Part shown: positions 1 through 8,279 of the stretch, in pieces
Layout of the letters: each line of letters begins with the position of its first letter
How positions within the stretch are numbered: the first letter of the stretch is position 1
Assembly: GCA_020052935.1 (NCBI GenBank)
Contig: JAGVOD010000027.1
Location: forward strand, 1 to 35,446
Source of the DNA: an archaeon
GTDB lineage: Archaea > Nanobdellota > Nanobdellia > Woesearchaeales > UBA11576
Direction: 5' to 3'
Length of the DNA stretch: 35,446 nt
Made by a program: the position numbers and the translations under genes
Notes under the pieces: generated by a model
The model's database searches: none
What the model saw: only the letters and a program-made list of their open reading frames with translations
Told to the model about the DNA's origin: nothing

Positions 1-200
1 TCACCGCCGAACGAGGATACGTCAACGCCTGAAAGGCTTGACGAGGGAGCGAGGCGGAACGGGGATTATAAGGGGTCGCAACCCCTTATCTCATACTGAA
101 AAATCCAATTATTTCAGTTACTAAATTTGTTGCACTAGCGGGCTAAAAAGGCAACGACGGCCACGCTGCTGCTAATGTTCACCTCGGTTTTGCTCTTATA
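1..200. repeat. Truncated hairpin-rich intergenic element (long sub-family), cut by window edge
   Basis: Hairpins CGTCAAcGCC-tgaa-GGCTTGACG (~20-43) and ATAAGGGGT-cgca-ACCCCTTAT (68-89). Motif CTGAAAAATCCAATTATTTCAGTTACTAAATTTG...GCGGGCTAAAAAGGC (from 96) and CCTCGGTTTTGC (182-193) are shared with the 29339-29641 locus. Confidence 0.6.
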
Positions 201-215
201 AACTATTACAGTATG

Positions 216-224
216 TTTTAAATA
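216..224 (+). promoter_or_regulatory. Candidate archaeal TATA box (TTTTAAATA) for the primase gene
   Basis: Identical 9-mer to the one ~27 nt upstream of the radical-SAM ATG (17634-17642). Confidence 0.45.
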
Positions 225-251
225 TCTTCCTCAATTATTTCAGAAGAAACT

Positions 252-385
252 GCAGCAGTGCCACGCCAGGCTCCGCTTATTGATGCTTTTTATGGAAACT
301 CGACATCCCCGTAGGGGGCGACCCCCTGTCGAGTGTGATTGAGTTTCCGTGCAACGCTTCGCAAAAATGGCGGTGGCACTGCTGC
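252..385. repeat. Hairpin element copy E1 with terminal inverted repeat GCAGCAGTGCCA/TGGCACTGCTGC
   Basis: Perfect 12-bp TIR 252-263/374-385; inner stems GGAAACTC/GAGTTTCC (294-301/341-348) and ACTCGACA/TGTCGAGT (298-305/327-334); core TCCCCGTAGGGGGCGACCCCC (306-326). Confidence 0.8.
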
Positions 386-396
386 TTATGTGAAAA

Positions 397-1998
397 ATGG
401 ACCCGATACTGCTGAGCAAGGTACTGAAGCACTACAAACGGATTGAGGTGCAGAACGAGATAGTTAATGCTGCGAGGAACAAGGAGGCAGTAGGCAGCTT
501 CGAGGGACATGGGTACGCAAAACGACCGGATACGATACTCTATCCCAACGACGTGATGGAACAGGTGAAGAACGGCGTCACGTCATTCCACCTATCCGAA
601 GAGACATGGCAGAACCCGCAGATGATAGCAGTCGAGATGAAGAAGCACGAATACGACAAGCTACGCATCGGATGGGATCTTGTGTTGGATATAGACTGCC
701 CGCAGTGGGAATTCGCTAAGATAGTCGCATGGCTATTCATACGCGCGCTGAAGGAGCACGGCATCGACGCCATAACAGCCAAGTTCTCAGGCAACAAGGG
801 ATTCCACATAGCAGTGCCGTTCGAGGCATTCCCGGAAACAGTGCAGAACATACCGACAAAAGACCTCTTTCCCGACGGGCCAAGGAAGATAGCGGCATAC
901 CTGCTCGACTACATAAGCAACAAGCATGTCATAGTCAAAGACAACAAAGTGACTTTCGGCGGAAGGTTCAGCTATGACATGAAAGAGCTGGAAGAGAAGA
1001 CCCATAAGACTGCGCAAGAGCTCGCGCACACATACTGCGCAAACTGCGGCAAGACAACAAAAACCGACACGCGGAGGCAGATACAGTTCACCTGCCCCCA
1101 ATGCGAATCGACAATCATCGGCACAGAGGAAGAGCAGTACAAGAGCTGCCCGAAATGCAAGATAATAATGGAACGCAGTGTCACAGAACTAGGAAAGAAA
1201 TGCTGCGCAAAGCCGAAACACACCACAAGATTCAACCCGCTAGCCATCGTCGAGGTCGATACGGTTTTGATAGCACCACGCCACCTTTACAGGGCGCCAT
1301 ATTCCTACCATGAGAAGTCAGGCATGGTATCAGTGCCTATCGACGCTAACAGGATACTTGAGTTCGAGAAGAAAGAGGCAGAGGCAGACAAGATCAAGTT
1401 CACACACAAGTTCCTCGACCGCGAGGAAGCCAGGTCTGGCGAGGCGACAAGACTGCTCGTAGAAGCATTTGACTTCTCTGCGCGGAAAAACCAACGCGTA
1501 CGCGAGATGGAAGACGTAGAGAAGCTGGAACACGCAGGCATGCACCGCGAGTTCGACGAAATTTTGACTGCAATACCTGAAAAATTCTTCCCACCATGCG
1601 TGCAGCTCATATCACGCGGACTGCCTGACGGAAAGAAAAGAGCAGTATTCATAATGACAAACTTCCTATCAAGCTGCGGATGGGACTACGACAAGATAGA
1701 AGAATGGTTCAAGGCATGGAACTCCCGCAATCCTGAACCGTTGAGGGAGCAGACAGTCCTCGGTCAGGTAAGATACGCAAAACAGCAGCGCAAGAAAATA
1801 CTTCCTCCAAACTGCGACAACAACGCATACTACAAATCGTTTGGAATATGCAAACCAGACCAGTTCTGCAGATACATAAAGAACCCAGCGAACTACGCCA
1901 TCAAAAGGGCGAGGTACTCGCAGAGGGATGAGGAGAAGGGGAAGAAGCCGGCAAGAGAGAAGAAGGCGAAGAAAGAGGCTAAGAAGGCCAAAGAGTGA
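397..1998 (+). CDS. Fused archaeal-type DNA primase: PriS catalytic domain plus PriL C-terminal Fe-S-like domain
   Basis: PriS motifs DLVLDIDC (DxD) and SGNKGFHIAVP; CxxC zinc-binding insert; C-terminal FPPCVQLISRGLPDGKKRA...PPNC...GICKPDQFC resembling the PriL-CTD; Lys/Glu-rich tail. Confidence 0.88.
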   Translation: MDPILLSKVLKHYKRIEVQNEIVNAARNKEAVGSFEGHGYAKRPDTILYPNDVMEQVKNGVTSFHLSEETWQNPQMIAVEMKKHEYDKLRIGWDLVLDIDCPQWEFAKIVAWLFIRALKEHGIDAITAKFSGNKGFHIAVPFEAFPETVQNIPTKDLFPDGPRKIAAYLLDYISNKHVIVKDNKVTFGGRFSYDMKELEEKTHKTAQELAHTYCANCGKTTKTDTRRQIQFTCPQCESTIIGTEEEQYKSCPKCKIIMERSVTELGKKCCAKPKHTTRFNPLAIVEVDTVLIAPRHLYRAPYSYHEKSGMVSVPIDANRILEFEKKEAEADKIKFTHKFLDREEARSGEATRLLVEAFDFSARKNQRVREMEDVEKLEHAGMHREFDEILTAIPEKFFPPCVQLISRGLPDGKKRAVFIMTNFLSSCGWDYDKIEEWFKAWNSRNPEPLREQTVLGQVRYAKQQRKKILPPNCDNNAYYKSFGICKPDQFCRYIKNPANYAIKRARYSQRDEEKGKKPAREKKAKKEAKKAKE

Positions 1999-2041
1999 CG
2001 TTATATGTTGGTGACACTATATTATAGGGGGTAAATCTAAA

Positions 2042-2050
2042 CCTTTATAA
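2042..2050 (+). promoter_or_regulatory. Candidate TATA box for ribosomal protein operon (CTTTATAAG)
   Basis: TTTATAAG ~240 nt upstream of the L3 ATG in a 288-nt intergenic region. Confidence 0.4.
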
Positions 2051-2135
2051 GTAACCGAAATCTCGGGTGTTGTGTTCGGAATAAGCGTTTAAACGACTGA
2101 TTCGATGTTTAAATGCGTTGTAGGAATTAACGAGC

Positions 2136-2248
2136 CTGAAAAGACGGGTTTTCAGTACGAGTTTAGTTCAAATAAGCTCTTGTTCTTGAAAAAACGTCAT
2201 AAATAGGCTTTTTCGAAACAGCAAGGCTGTAAAGAGGCTTCGAAGAGC
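2136..2248 (+). promoter_or_regulatory. Potentially structured 5' leader of the L3 operon
   Basis: Hairpin CTGAAAA/TTTTCAG (2136-2142/2149-2155); stem GGCTttTTCGAA/TTCGAAgAGC (2207-2248) enclosing hairpin CAGC-aag-GCTG. Confidence 0.35.
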
Positions 2249-2286
2249 TATTCCCTTTAATCAGGCTAGGTTGAAGACTCTAAAAA

Positions 2287-3273
2287 ATGGCAAACGTAAG
2301 AAGACCGAGACACGGAAGCATGCAAGTCTGGCCTAGAGTAAGGGCCAAACGCATCTACAAACGAGTCAAGAAATTCCCACAGGTAAAAGAGGCAAAACTT
2401 CTCAGCTTCGCAGGCTACAAAGCAGGAATGACGCATGTCCTGATCACAGACGCAAGAAAGTATTCTATGACAAAAGGCGAGGACATAACCTGGCCAGTCA
2501 CGATCATCGAATGCCCACCGATAAGGATAGCGGGCGTAAGGTTCTACAAGATATTCGAAAAAGCCATGAGGCCAGCATTCGACATACTAGCAAAAGCAGA
2601 CAAGGAACTCGGAAGGAAGATCGACGTGCCGAAGAAAGAGACAAAGAAGCTCGACACGGTAAAGGCAGAGGATTTCGACGAGCTCCGCATGCTCATCGAG
2701 ACGCAGCCAAAGATGACAGGCATAGGCAAGAAGATGCCAGAGTTCTTCGAGGGAAGCGTCGGCGGAAACAAAGACGAGAAATTCAAGTTCGCAAAAGACA
2801 ACCTCGGCAAGGAGCTGAGCGTAAAAGACGTGTTCAAGGAAGGACAGATGATAGACATCCACGCCGTGACAAAAGGCAAGGGATTCCAAGGGCCGGTGAA
2901 GAGGTTTGGCGTAAAGATACGAAACCACAAGGCAGAGAAGACAAAACGAGGACCAGGATCACTCGGCGGATGGAGCGCGCAAGGACACGTCATGTACAGG
3001 GTAGCGCACGCAGGACAGATGGGCTACCACAACCGAATAGACTACAACAAGCAGATACTCATGATCGGAGACGATGCAGAGCAGGTCAAGATCAAAGGCG
3101 GGCTCAAGAACTATGGCGTCGTGAAGAACACATACGTACTCGTCAAGGGCAGCGTACCCGGACCAGAAAAGAGGATAATAAGGCTCGAAGCAGGAAGAAA
3201 GGTCAATAACAAGGTAGAGCAGGTCCCGCCGACAATACAATACATAAGCACCGCGTCAAAGCAAGGCAACTGA
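2287..3273 (+). CDS. rpl3: 50S ribosomal protein L3 (uL3)
   Basis: RPRHGSMQVWPRVRAKRIYKRV and GYKAGMTH motifs; operon position. Confidence 0.95.
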   Translation: MANVRRPRHGSMQVWPRVRAKRIYKRVKKFPQVKEAKLLSFAGYKAGMTHVLITDARKYSMTKGEDITWPVTIIECPPIRIAGVRFYKIFEKAMRPAFDILAKADKELGRKIDVPKKETKKLDTVKAEDFDELRMLIETQPKMTGIGKKMPEFFEGSVGGNKDEKFKFAKDNLGKELSVKDVFKEGQMIDIHAVTKGKGFQGPVKRFGVKIRNHKAEKTKRGPGSLGGWSAQGHVMYRVAHAGQMGYHNRIDYNKQILMIGDDAEQVKIKGGLKNYGVVKNTYVLVKGSVPGPEKRIIRLEAGRKVNNKVEQVPPTIQYISTASKQGN

Positions 3274-3275
3274 AG

Positions 3276-4199
3276 ATGAAGCTCAAGATACTAAACCCGC
3301 AGAACAACGAGAAAGGCAGCATAGACATGCCACAAGTGTTCAGCGAGCAGATAAGGCCCGACATAATCAAACGAGCTGTCGAAGCGCTCCAGGCAAACGC
3401 AAGACAGTCATACGGATCAGACCCGCTGGCAGGAAAGAAGTCCAGCGCAAAGCTCTCGAGGAGAAGACGCGACTACAGGGGAAGCTACGGGCACGGAATA
3501 TCAAGAGTGCCGAGAAAGATAATGTCACATTCAGGGACAAGATTCAACTGGGTAGGAGCATTCGCGCCAGGAACTGTCGGCGGAAGGAAGGCACACCCGC
3601 CCAAAGCGACCAAGTCATTCGAAAAGAAGATCAACAATCAGGAAAGAAGGAAGGCAATAAGGTCTGCGCTGGCAGCCACGATGGAGAAGAAGCTCGTCGA
3701 GGCACGAGGCCACATAGCGCCAGAGAAATACCCGTTCATAATCACCAACGACTTCGAGACGATGAAGAAGACACGCGAGGTCATAGACGCCCTGGTCCAG
3801 CTCGGACTGGCGAAAGAGCTCGAGCGAGCGGCAGAGAAGACATACCGCACAGGAAAATCAAGGCTCAGGGGAAGGAAATACAGGAAAAGGAAAGGCCCGC
3901 TGTTCGTCGTGGCAAAGGAATGCCCGCTCATAAACGCTGCGCAGAACATACCTGGCGTCGATGTCGTGATGGCAAACGCACTCAACGCAGAGCTGCTCGC
4001 GCCAGGAACCGTGCCAGGAAGACTGACGCTATTCACAGAAGCAGCGATAGAAAGGATCGCCAAAGAGAACATGTTCACAGGCATGCAGATGACTGAGAAG
4101 AAAGACAAGACTGAGAAGACAGCGAAGACCGAAAAGCCTGCCAAGCAAGACAAGCCCAAGGCAGCAAAGCCTAAGGCAGTGAAGAAGGCAGACAGCTGA
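3276..4199 (+). CDS. rpl4: 50S ribosomal protein L4 (uL4) with Lys-rich C-terminal tail
   Basis: RRRRDYRGSYGHGISRVPRKIMSHSGTRFNWVGAFAPGTVGGRKAHPP; follows L3. Confidence 0.95.
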   Translation: MKLKILNPQNNEKGSIDMPQVFSEQIRPDIIKRAVEALQANARQSYGSDPLAGKKSSAKLSRRRRDYRGSYGHGISRVPRKIMSHSGTRFNWVGAFAPGTVGGRKAHPPKATKSFEKKINNQERRKAIRSALAATMEKKLVEARGHIAPEKYPFIITNDFETMKKTREVIDALVQLGLAKELERAAEKTYRTGKSRLRGRKYRKRKGPLFVVAKECPLINAAQNIPGVDVVMANALNAELLAPGTVPGRLTLFTEAAIERIAKENMFTGMQMTEKKDKTEKTAKTEKPAKQDKPKAAKPKAVKKADS

Positions 4200-4201
4200 A
4201 A

Positions 4202-4462
4202 ATGGAGATCACAAACGTCATCAAATACCCGTTGTCGACGGAAAAGTCGATAAGGCTCATGGAAGCGGAGAACAAGCTCATATTCGTCGTAGACATAAAA
4301 GCAAACAAGCACGAGATAAAGAAAGCCATAGAGAGGACATTCAAGGTGAAGGTCGAGGACGTAAAGACGCTGATCACGCCCAAGGGCCAGAAACGAGCAT
4401 ACGTCAGGCTTTCGCCAGAGACGCCGGCGCTGGACATAGCGACGGACCTCGGACTCATGTAA
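4202..4462 (+). CDS. rpl23: 50S ribosomal protein L23 (uL23)
   Basis: IKYPLSTEKSIRLMEAENKLIFVVDIKANKHEIKKAIE; operon order. Confidence 0.95.
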   Translation: MEITNVIKYPLSTEKSIRLMEAENKLIFVVDIKANKHEIKKAIERTFKVKVEDVKTLITPKGQKRAYVRLSPETPALDIATDLGLM

Positions 4463-4478
4463 TGATATAAGGTGTATC

Positions 4479-5195
4479 ATGGGAAAAAACCTAATACAGC
4501 AGGCACGTGGAAAAGGCGGCCCGACATACAGGGCGCCGAGCTTCAGGTACAAAGGAGAGGCAAAACACATCCGCCTCGCGCCAGAAGCGATAGAAGGAGA
4601 AGTCCTAGACTTCGTGCACTGCCAAGGCCACTCAGCACCGCTCGCCCAAGTCAGGTACAACAACGGCGATGTATGCCTGCACATAGCGCCGGAAGGGATG
4701 CGCGTGGGACAGAAGGTACAAAGCGGACCCAAGACAGAGTTAGAGCCAGGCAATACCATGCAGCTCAACGAAATACCTGACGGAACCGCGATCTATAACA
4801 TAGAAGGAATACCTGGAGACGGCGGAAAGTTCGTCAGGGCATCAGGCACATCCGCACGCGTGATGGGCAAGTACAAGAACAATGTTGTAGTGCTGCTCCC
4901 GTCAAAGAAACGGAAGGAATTCCACCCAGCCTGCAGGGCGACGATAGGAATAGTCGCGGGCGGCGGCAGGACAGAGAAACCATTGCTGAAAGCAGGCGTT
5001 GCGTTCCACAAGATGAAGGCAAAGAACAAGAAGTATCCGATAATGGCGGGCTCTGCACAGAACGCAGTCGACCACCCATTCGGAAACAAGAGGACGTCAC
5101 GCAAGTCAAAGGCAAGGCCTGTCGGCAGGAACGCCCCGCCAGGAAGAAAGGTAGGAATGATCGCCGCAAGAAGGACAGGCAGGAAGAAAAAGTAA
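4479..5195 (+). CDS. rpl2: 50S ribosomal protein L2 (uL2)
   Basis: MGKNLIQQARGKGGPTYRAPSFRYKG; AGGGRTEKP; DHPFGN motifs. Confidence 0.96.
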   Translation: MGKNLIQQARGKGGPTYRAPSFRYKGEAKHIRLAPEAIEGEVLDFVHCQGHSAPLAQVRYNNGDVCLHIAPEGMRVGQKVQSGPKTELEPGNTMQLNEIPDGTAIYNIEGIPGDGGKFVRASGTSARVMGKYKNNVVVLLPSKKRKEFHPACRATIGIVAGGGRTEKPLLKAGVAFHKMKAKNKKYPIMAGSAQNAVDHPFGNKRTSRKSKARPVGRNAPPGRKVGMIAARRTGRKKK

Positions 5196-5207
5196 AGGCA
5201 GGAAAAA

Positions 5208-5591
5208 ATGGCTAAAAAAGAATTCACATTCCGCGGAAAACCACTTGACGAGCTGCAGAGGATGAGCATGAGCGAACTAGCGGAACTCCTCCCATCCGCA
5301 GCCAGGAGAAAGATCAAGAGAGGGCTCACAGAACAGGAGAAGATACTCCTCAACAACCTGAAGACGAGCAAGAAGACAGTCAAGACGCACTGCAGGACCA
5401 TGATCGTGCTGCCAGAGATGGTCAGCAAGACAATAAAGGTATACAACGGCAAATCATTCGAGGACGTGATGATACAGCCAGAGATGATAGGCCACTACTT
5501 CGGCGAGTTCGTGATGACCAGGAAGAAGGTATCTCACTCAGCGCCGGGAATAGGCGCGACGAAGTCGTCCGCAAACGTATCAGTCAAGTAA
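5208..5591 (+). CDS. rps19: 30S ribosomal protein S19 (uS19)
   Basis: FTFRGKPLDELQRMS; IQPEMIGHYFGEFVMTRKKVSHSAPGIGAT. Confidence 0.95.
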   Translation: MAKKEFTFRGKPLDELQRMSMSELAELLPSAARRKIKRGLTEQEKILLNNLKTSKKTVKTHCRTMIVLPEMVSKTIKVYNGKSFEDVMIQPEMIGHYFGEFVMTRKKVSHSAPGIGATKSSANVSVK

Positions 5592-5602
5592 ACAGATAAA
5601 AA

Positions 5603-6112
5603 ATGGCACAATACAACTACGCATTCCAGGGATTCAACAAGGAACTCATGGCAAGAGCGGTAGCGAGAGACGTAGAAGTCAGCTATAAACAAGCAATAGA
5701 GATATGCAACTACCTGCGCCACAGGAAACTCGCCAATGCCAAGGCCACGCTCGAGAGAGTGATGGAAAAGAAGCAGGCCATACCCTTCAAGAGATTCGTG
5801 AATGGGCTGGGCCACAAGCCCGGGAAGATGACTTCAGGACGCTACCCTGTGAAGGCATCAGGCACGTTCCTCAAGCTGCTCGAGTCCATAGAGGCCAATG
5901 CGCAGACAAAAGGCCTCAACACAAACGAGCTCGAGATAGTACACATCTGCTCACACAAGTCGGCGAGACAGCCGCACTATGGAAGGAACGGCGGAAGGCA
6001 GTTCAAGAGATGCCACATAGAGGTCGTAGTCGCGGAGACCACCGAGAAGGAGAAAGGCAAGAAAGAAGAGAAGAAGAAAGCGCCAAAAGGCAAGGAAAAC
6101 AAAAAAGAATAG
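5603..6112 (+). CDS. rpl22: 50S ribosomal protein L22 (uL22)
   Basis: Archaeal L22 features (LRHRKLANAKATLERV, GHKPGKMTSGRYPVKAS, HYGRNGGRQFKRCHIEVV); operon order. Confidence 0.94.
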   Translation: MAQYNYAFQGFNKELMARAVARDVEVSYKQAIEICNYLRHRKLANAKATLERVMEKKQAIPFKRFVNGLGHKPGKMTSGRYPVKASGTFLKLLESIEANAQTKGLNTNELEIVHICSHKSARQPHYGRNGGRQFKRCHIEVVVAETTEKEKGKKEEKKKAPKGKENKKE

Positions 6113-6158
6113 ACAAGCATAACCACAAAAGGATAATCACACTCACGAGGAACAAAAG

Positions 6159-7058
6159 ATGATCGAAAGACAAATCGTGGCGGCAAACGTCAAGGAACTG
6201 GAGATACAGGAATACGTGCAGAGCGTGCTGAAGAACCTCGGGCACAGCCACATAAAGCTCCAGAAGACGCCGCTCGGAGAGAAGATCATAGTATATGCAT
6301 CAAGGCCAGGGCTCATCGTCGGAAGGAAAGGACAGAACATAAAGAAGCTCACAGACGACCTCAAAGCCAAGTTCAAGCTCGAGAACCCGCAGATAGAGAT
6401 AAACGAAGTAGACAGCCCGGACCTAGACGCCCAGATCGTGGCAGAGAGGGTCGCGAGCTCGCTGGAGAAATTCGGCACGCAGAGGTTCAAAGGCATAGGC
6501 CACAAGATAATGGCAGACGTCATGAATGCGGGCGCGATGGGAGTCGAGATACTAGTATCAGGGAAGATACCGAGCTCACGCGCCAAGAGATGGAGATTCT
6601 ACCAAGGCTACCTGAAGAAGTGCGGAGATGTCGCCATCGTCGGAGTCAGGAAAGCATACGCAGCAGCACAGCTGAAGACAGGCACGATAGGCATCCAGGT
6701 GAGGATAATGCCGCCGGATCTCAAGCTGCCAGACAAGGTCAGGATGCTCGAGCCAGGAGAAGTCGCTGAAGGGATGAAGAACCAGATACAGATGCAAGCA
6801 GACAAGAAAGCAGCAGAGAAGAAGGCAGAAGAGAAGAGAGAAGAAGCCAAGAGCGACGCGACAAAGGCAGAGGAGAAGAGACAGAGACGCTCAAGCAAGA
6901 AGGAAGAGAAGCCGCAGCACGAAGAGAAGACGGAGAAGGCCGAAGATAAGAAGCCCAAGAAAACTCCGAAGAAAAAGGAAGAGAAACCGGAGCAGGAACA
7001 GAAACTGCCGGAACAACCGCAACCATCACAATCAACAAGCGAAGAGAAAAAGGAATAA
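6159..7058 (+). CDS. rps3: 30S ribosomal protein S3 (uS3) with ~90-aa charged C-terminal extension
   Basis: KH domain IVYASRPGLIVGRKGQNIKKLTDDL; operon order. Confidence 0.95.
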   Translation: MIERQIVAANVKELEIQEYVQSVLKNLGHSHIKLQKTPLGEKIIVYASRPGLIVGRKGQNIKKLTDDLKAKFKLENPQIEINEVDSPDLDAQIVAERVASSLEKFGTQRFKGIGHKIMADVMNAGAMGVEILVSGKIPSSRAKRWRFYQGYLKKCGDVAIVGVRKAYAAAQLKTGTIGIQVRIMPPDLKLPDKVRMLEPGEVAEGMKNQIQMQADKKAAEKKAEEKREEAKSDATKAEEKRQRRSSKKEEKPQHEEKTEKAEDKKPKKTPKKKEEKPEQEQKLPEQPQPSQSTSEEKKE

Positions 7059-7065
7059 CTGAAAA

Positions 7066-7254
7066 ATGAAAGACCTAGACGTAACAAAGATGAGCAAGGA
7101 CGAGCTGAACGCCAAGATACTCGAACTCAGGAAAGAGCTCATCAAGCTTAACGCTCAGACAGCAACGGGCACTACACCAAAGAACCCGATGCAGATCAGA
7201 ACAACAAAGAAAAACATCGCAAGGCTCATGACAGCCTTGAGAGGAAAGGAGTAA
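7066..7254 (+). CDS. rpl29: 50S ribosomal protein L29 (uL29)
   Basis: Short helical protein ELNAKILELRKELIKLNAQ...TKKNIARLMTAL; operon order. Confidence 0.92.
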   Translation: MKDLDVTKMSKDELNAKILELRKELIKLNAQTATGTTPKNPMQIRTTKKNIARLMTALRGKE

Positions 7255-7259
7255 AACAA

Positions 7260-7568
7260 ATGAGTGAGATTTGTTCAACGTGCGGACTGCCAAAAGAGCT
7301 GTGCGTATGCGAGACAATCGCAAAAGAGAACCAACTCATCGAAATAAGCGTCGAGAAGAAGAAATTCGGAAAGCAATACACCGTGGTAACGGGCATCGAC
7401 ACGAAAGAGATCGACCTTGAGCAGCTCCTCAAGAAGCTTAAGAACAAGCTCGCTTGCGGAGGGACAGCCAAGGACGGCAAGATTGAGTTGCAGGGCCAGC
7501 ACAGGCAAAGAGTCAAGAAAGCGCTCCTCGAGATGGGATTCGCACCAGAAACAATAGTCATGAGATGA
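7260..7568 (+). CDS. Translation initiation factor eIF1/SUI1 homolog
   Basis: CSTCGLPKELCVC; KKFGKQYTVVTGID; LKNKLACGGTAKDGKIELQGQHRQRVKKALLEMGF. Confidence 0.92.
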   Translation: MSEICSTCGLPKELCVCETIAKENQLIEISVEKKKFGKQYTVVTGIDTKEIDLEQLLKKLKNKLACGGTAKDGKIELQGQHRQRVKKALLEMGFAPETIVMR

Positions 7569-7819
7569 ACATGCAGAAGCAAGCCAAGCCCGCAAGGACC
7601 GTGCTGATAGGCGAGACGATACGCATCGTGTCGTCGAAAAACAAGAGCCTCGAAGGCATCGGCGGGAAAGTGACGGACGAGACAAAAAACATGCTCAAGA
7701 TCATGACGCCCAAAGGCGAAAAGACAGCAATCAAGGACCAAATCACGATCAAAATCGGAGACAAGACGATCAACGGAGAACAAATCCAAGGAAAGATCGA
7801 GGCCAGGATCAAACAATAA
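7565..7819 (+). CDS. rnp1: RNase P protein component 1 (Rpp29/Pop4 family)
   Basis: LIGETIRIVSSKNKSLEGIGGKVTDETKNMLKI; canonical archaeal position between SUI1 and S17. Confidence 0.88.
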   Translation: MNMQKQAKPARTVLIGETIRIVSSKNKSLEGIGGKVTDETKNMLKIMTPKGEKTAIKDQITIKIGDKTINGEQIQGKIEARIKQ

Positions 7820-7830
7820 TGGTGAACTAA

Positions 7831-8277
7831 ATGCCAAGGACAAGAAACGCAGGATTCGAAATCACAATTCCCGAAAAAGCATGCACTGACAAGAAATGCC
7901 CATTCCACGGCAACCTCAAGACGCGCGGAAGGCAATTCACAGGCAAAGTAGTGTCAGAGAAGATGCAACACACAGTAGTCGTGGAGTGGGAAGGATGGAG
8001 ATACATCCCGAAGTACGAGAGGTACAGGAGGACAAGGACAAGGCTGCTCGCGCACAACACCCCCTGCATAAACGCTGCGGAAGGAGACATGGTCCTGATA
8101 GCCGAATGCAGGCCGCTCAGCAAGACAAAGAACTTCGTAGTGCTCAAGGTCCTAGGAAAACTCGAGAAATACGCACTTGAGAAAGAGGCCATGGAGGAAG
8201 CGAAGCACAAGGCCAAGGCCGCAGAGATAGAGAACCTCGCTAAGCAAGAGACGAAATCCAAGGAGAAAGGAGAGTAA
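7831..8277 (+). CDS. rps17: 30S ribosomal protein S17 (uS17) with C-terminal extension
   Basis: KCPFHGNLKTRGRQFTGKVVSEKMQHTVVVEWE; operon order. Confidence 0.94.
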   Translation: MPRTRNAGFEITIPEKACTDKKCPFHGNLKTRGRQFTGKVVSEKMQHTVVVEWEGWRYIPKYERYRRTRTRLLAHNTPCINAAEGDMVLIAECRPLSKTKNFVVLKVLGKLEKYALEKEAMEEAKHKAKAAEIENLAKQETKSKEKGE

Positions 8278-8279
8278 AG

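Noticed and set aside
252-385. CRISPR repeat or tRNA interpretation of the hairpin elements
   Set aside because: Copies are dispersed singly or with one partial neighbour, lack regular repeat-spacer spacing, and do not show tRNA arm/T-loop sequences.
2511-3209. 232-aa plus-strand ORF in L3 region
   Set aside because: Alternate-frame, Arg-rich shadow of L3 with no recognisable motifs.
3638-4768. 376-aa minus-strand ORF
   Set aside because: Antisense to L4/L23/L2, all well supported; Phe/Ser/Cys-rich shadow translation typical of antisense in this codon usage.
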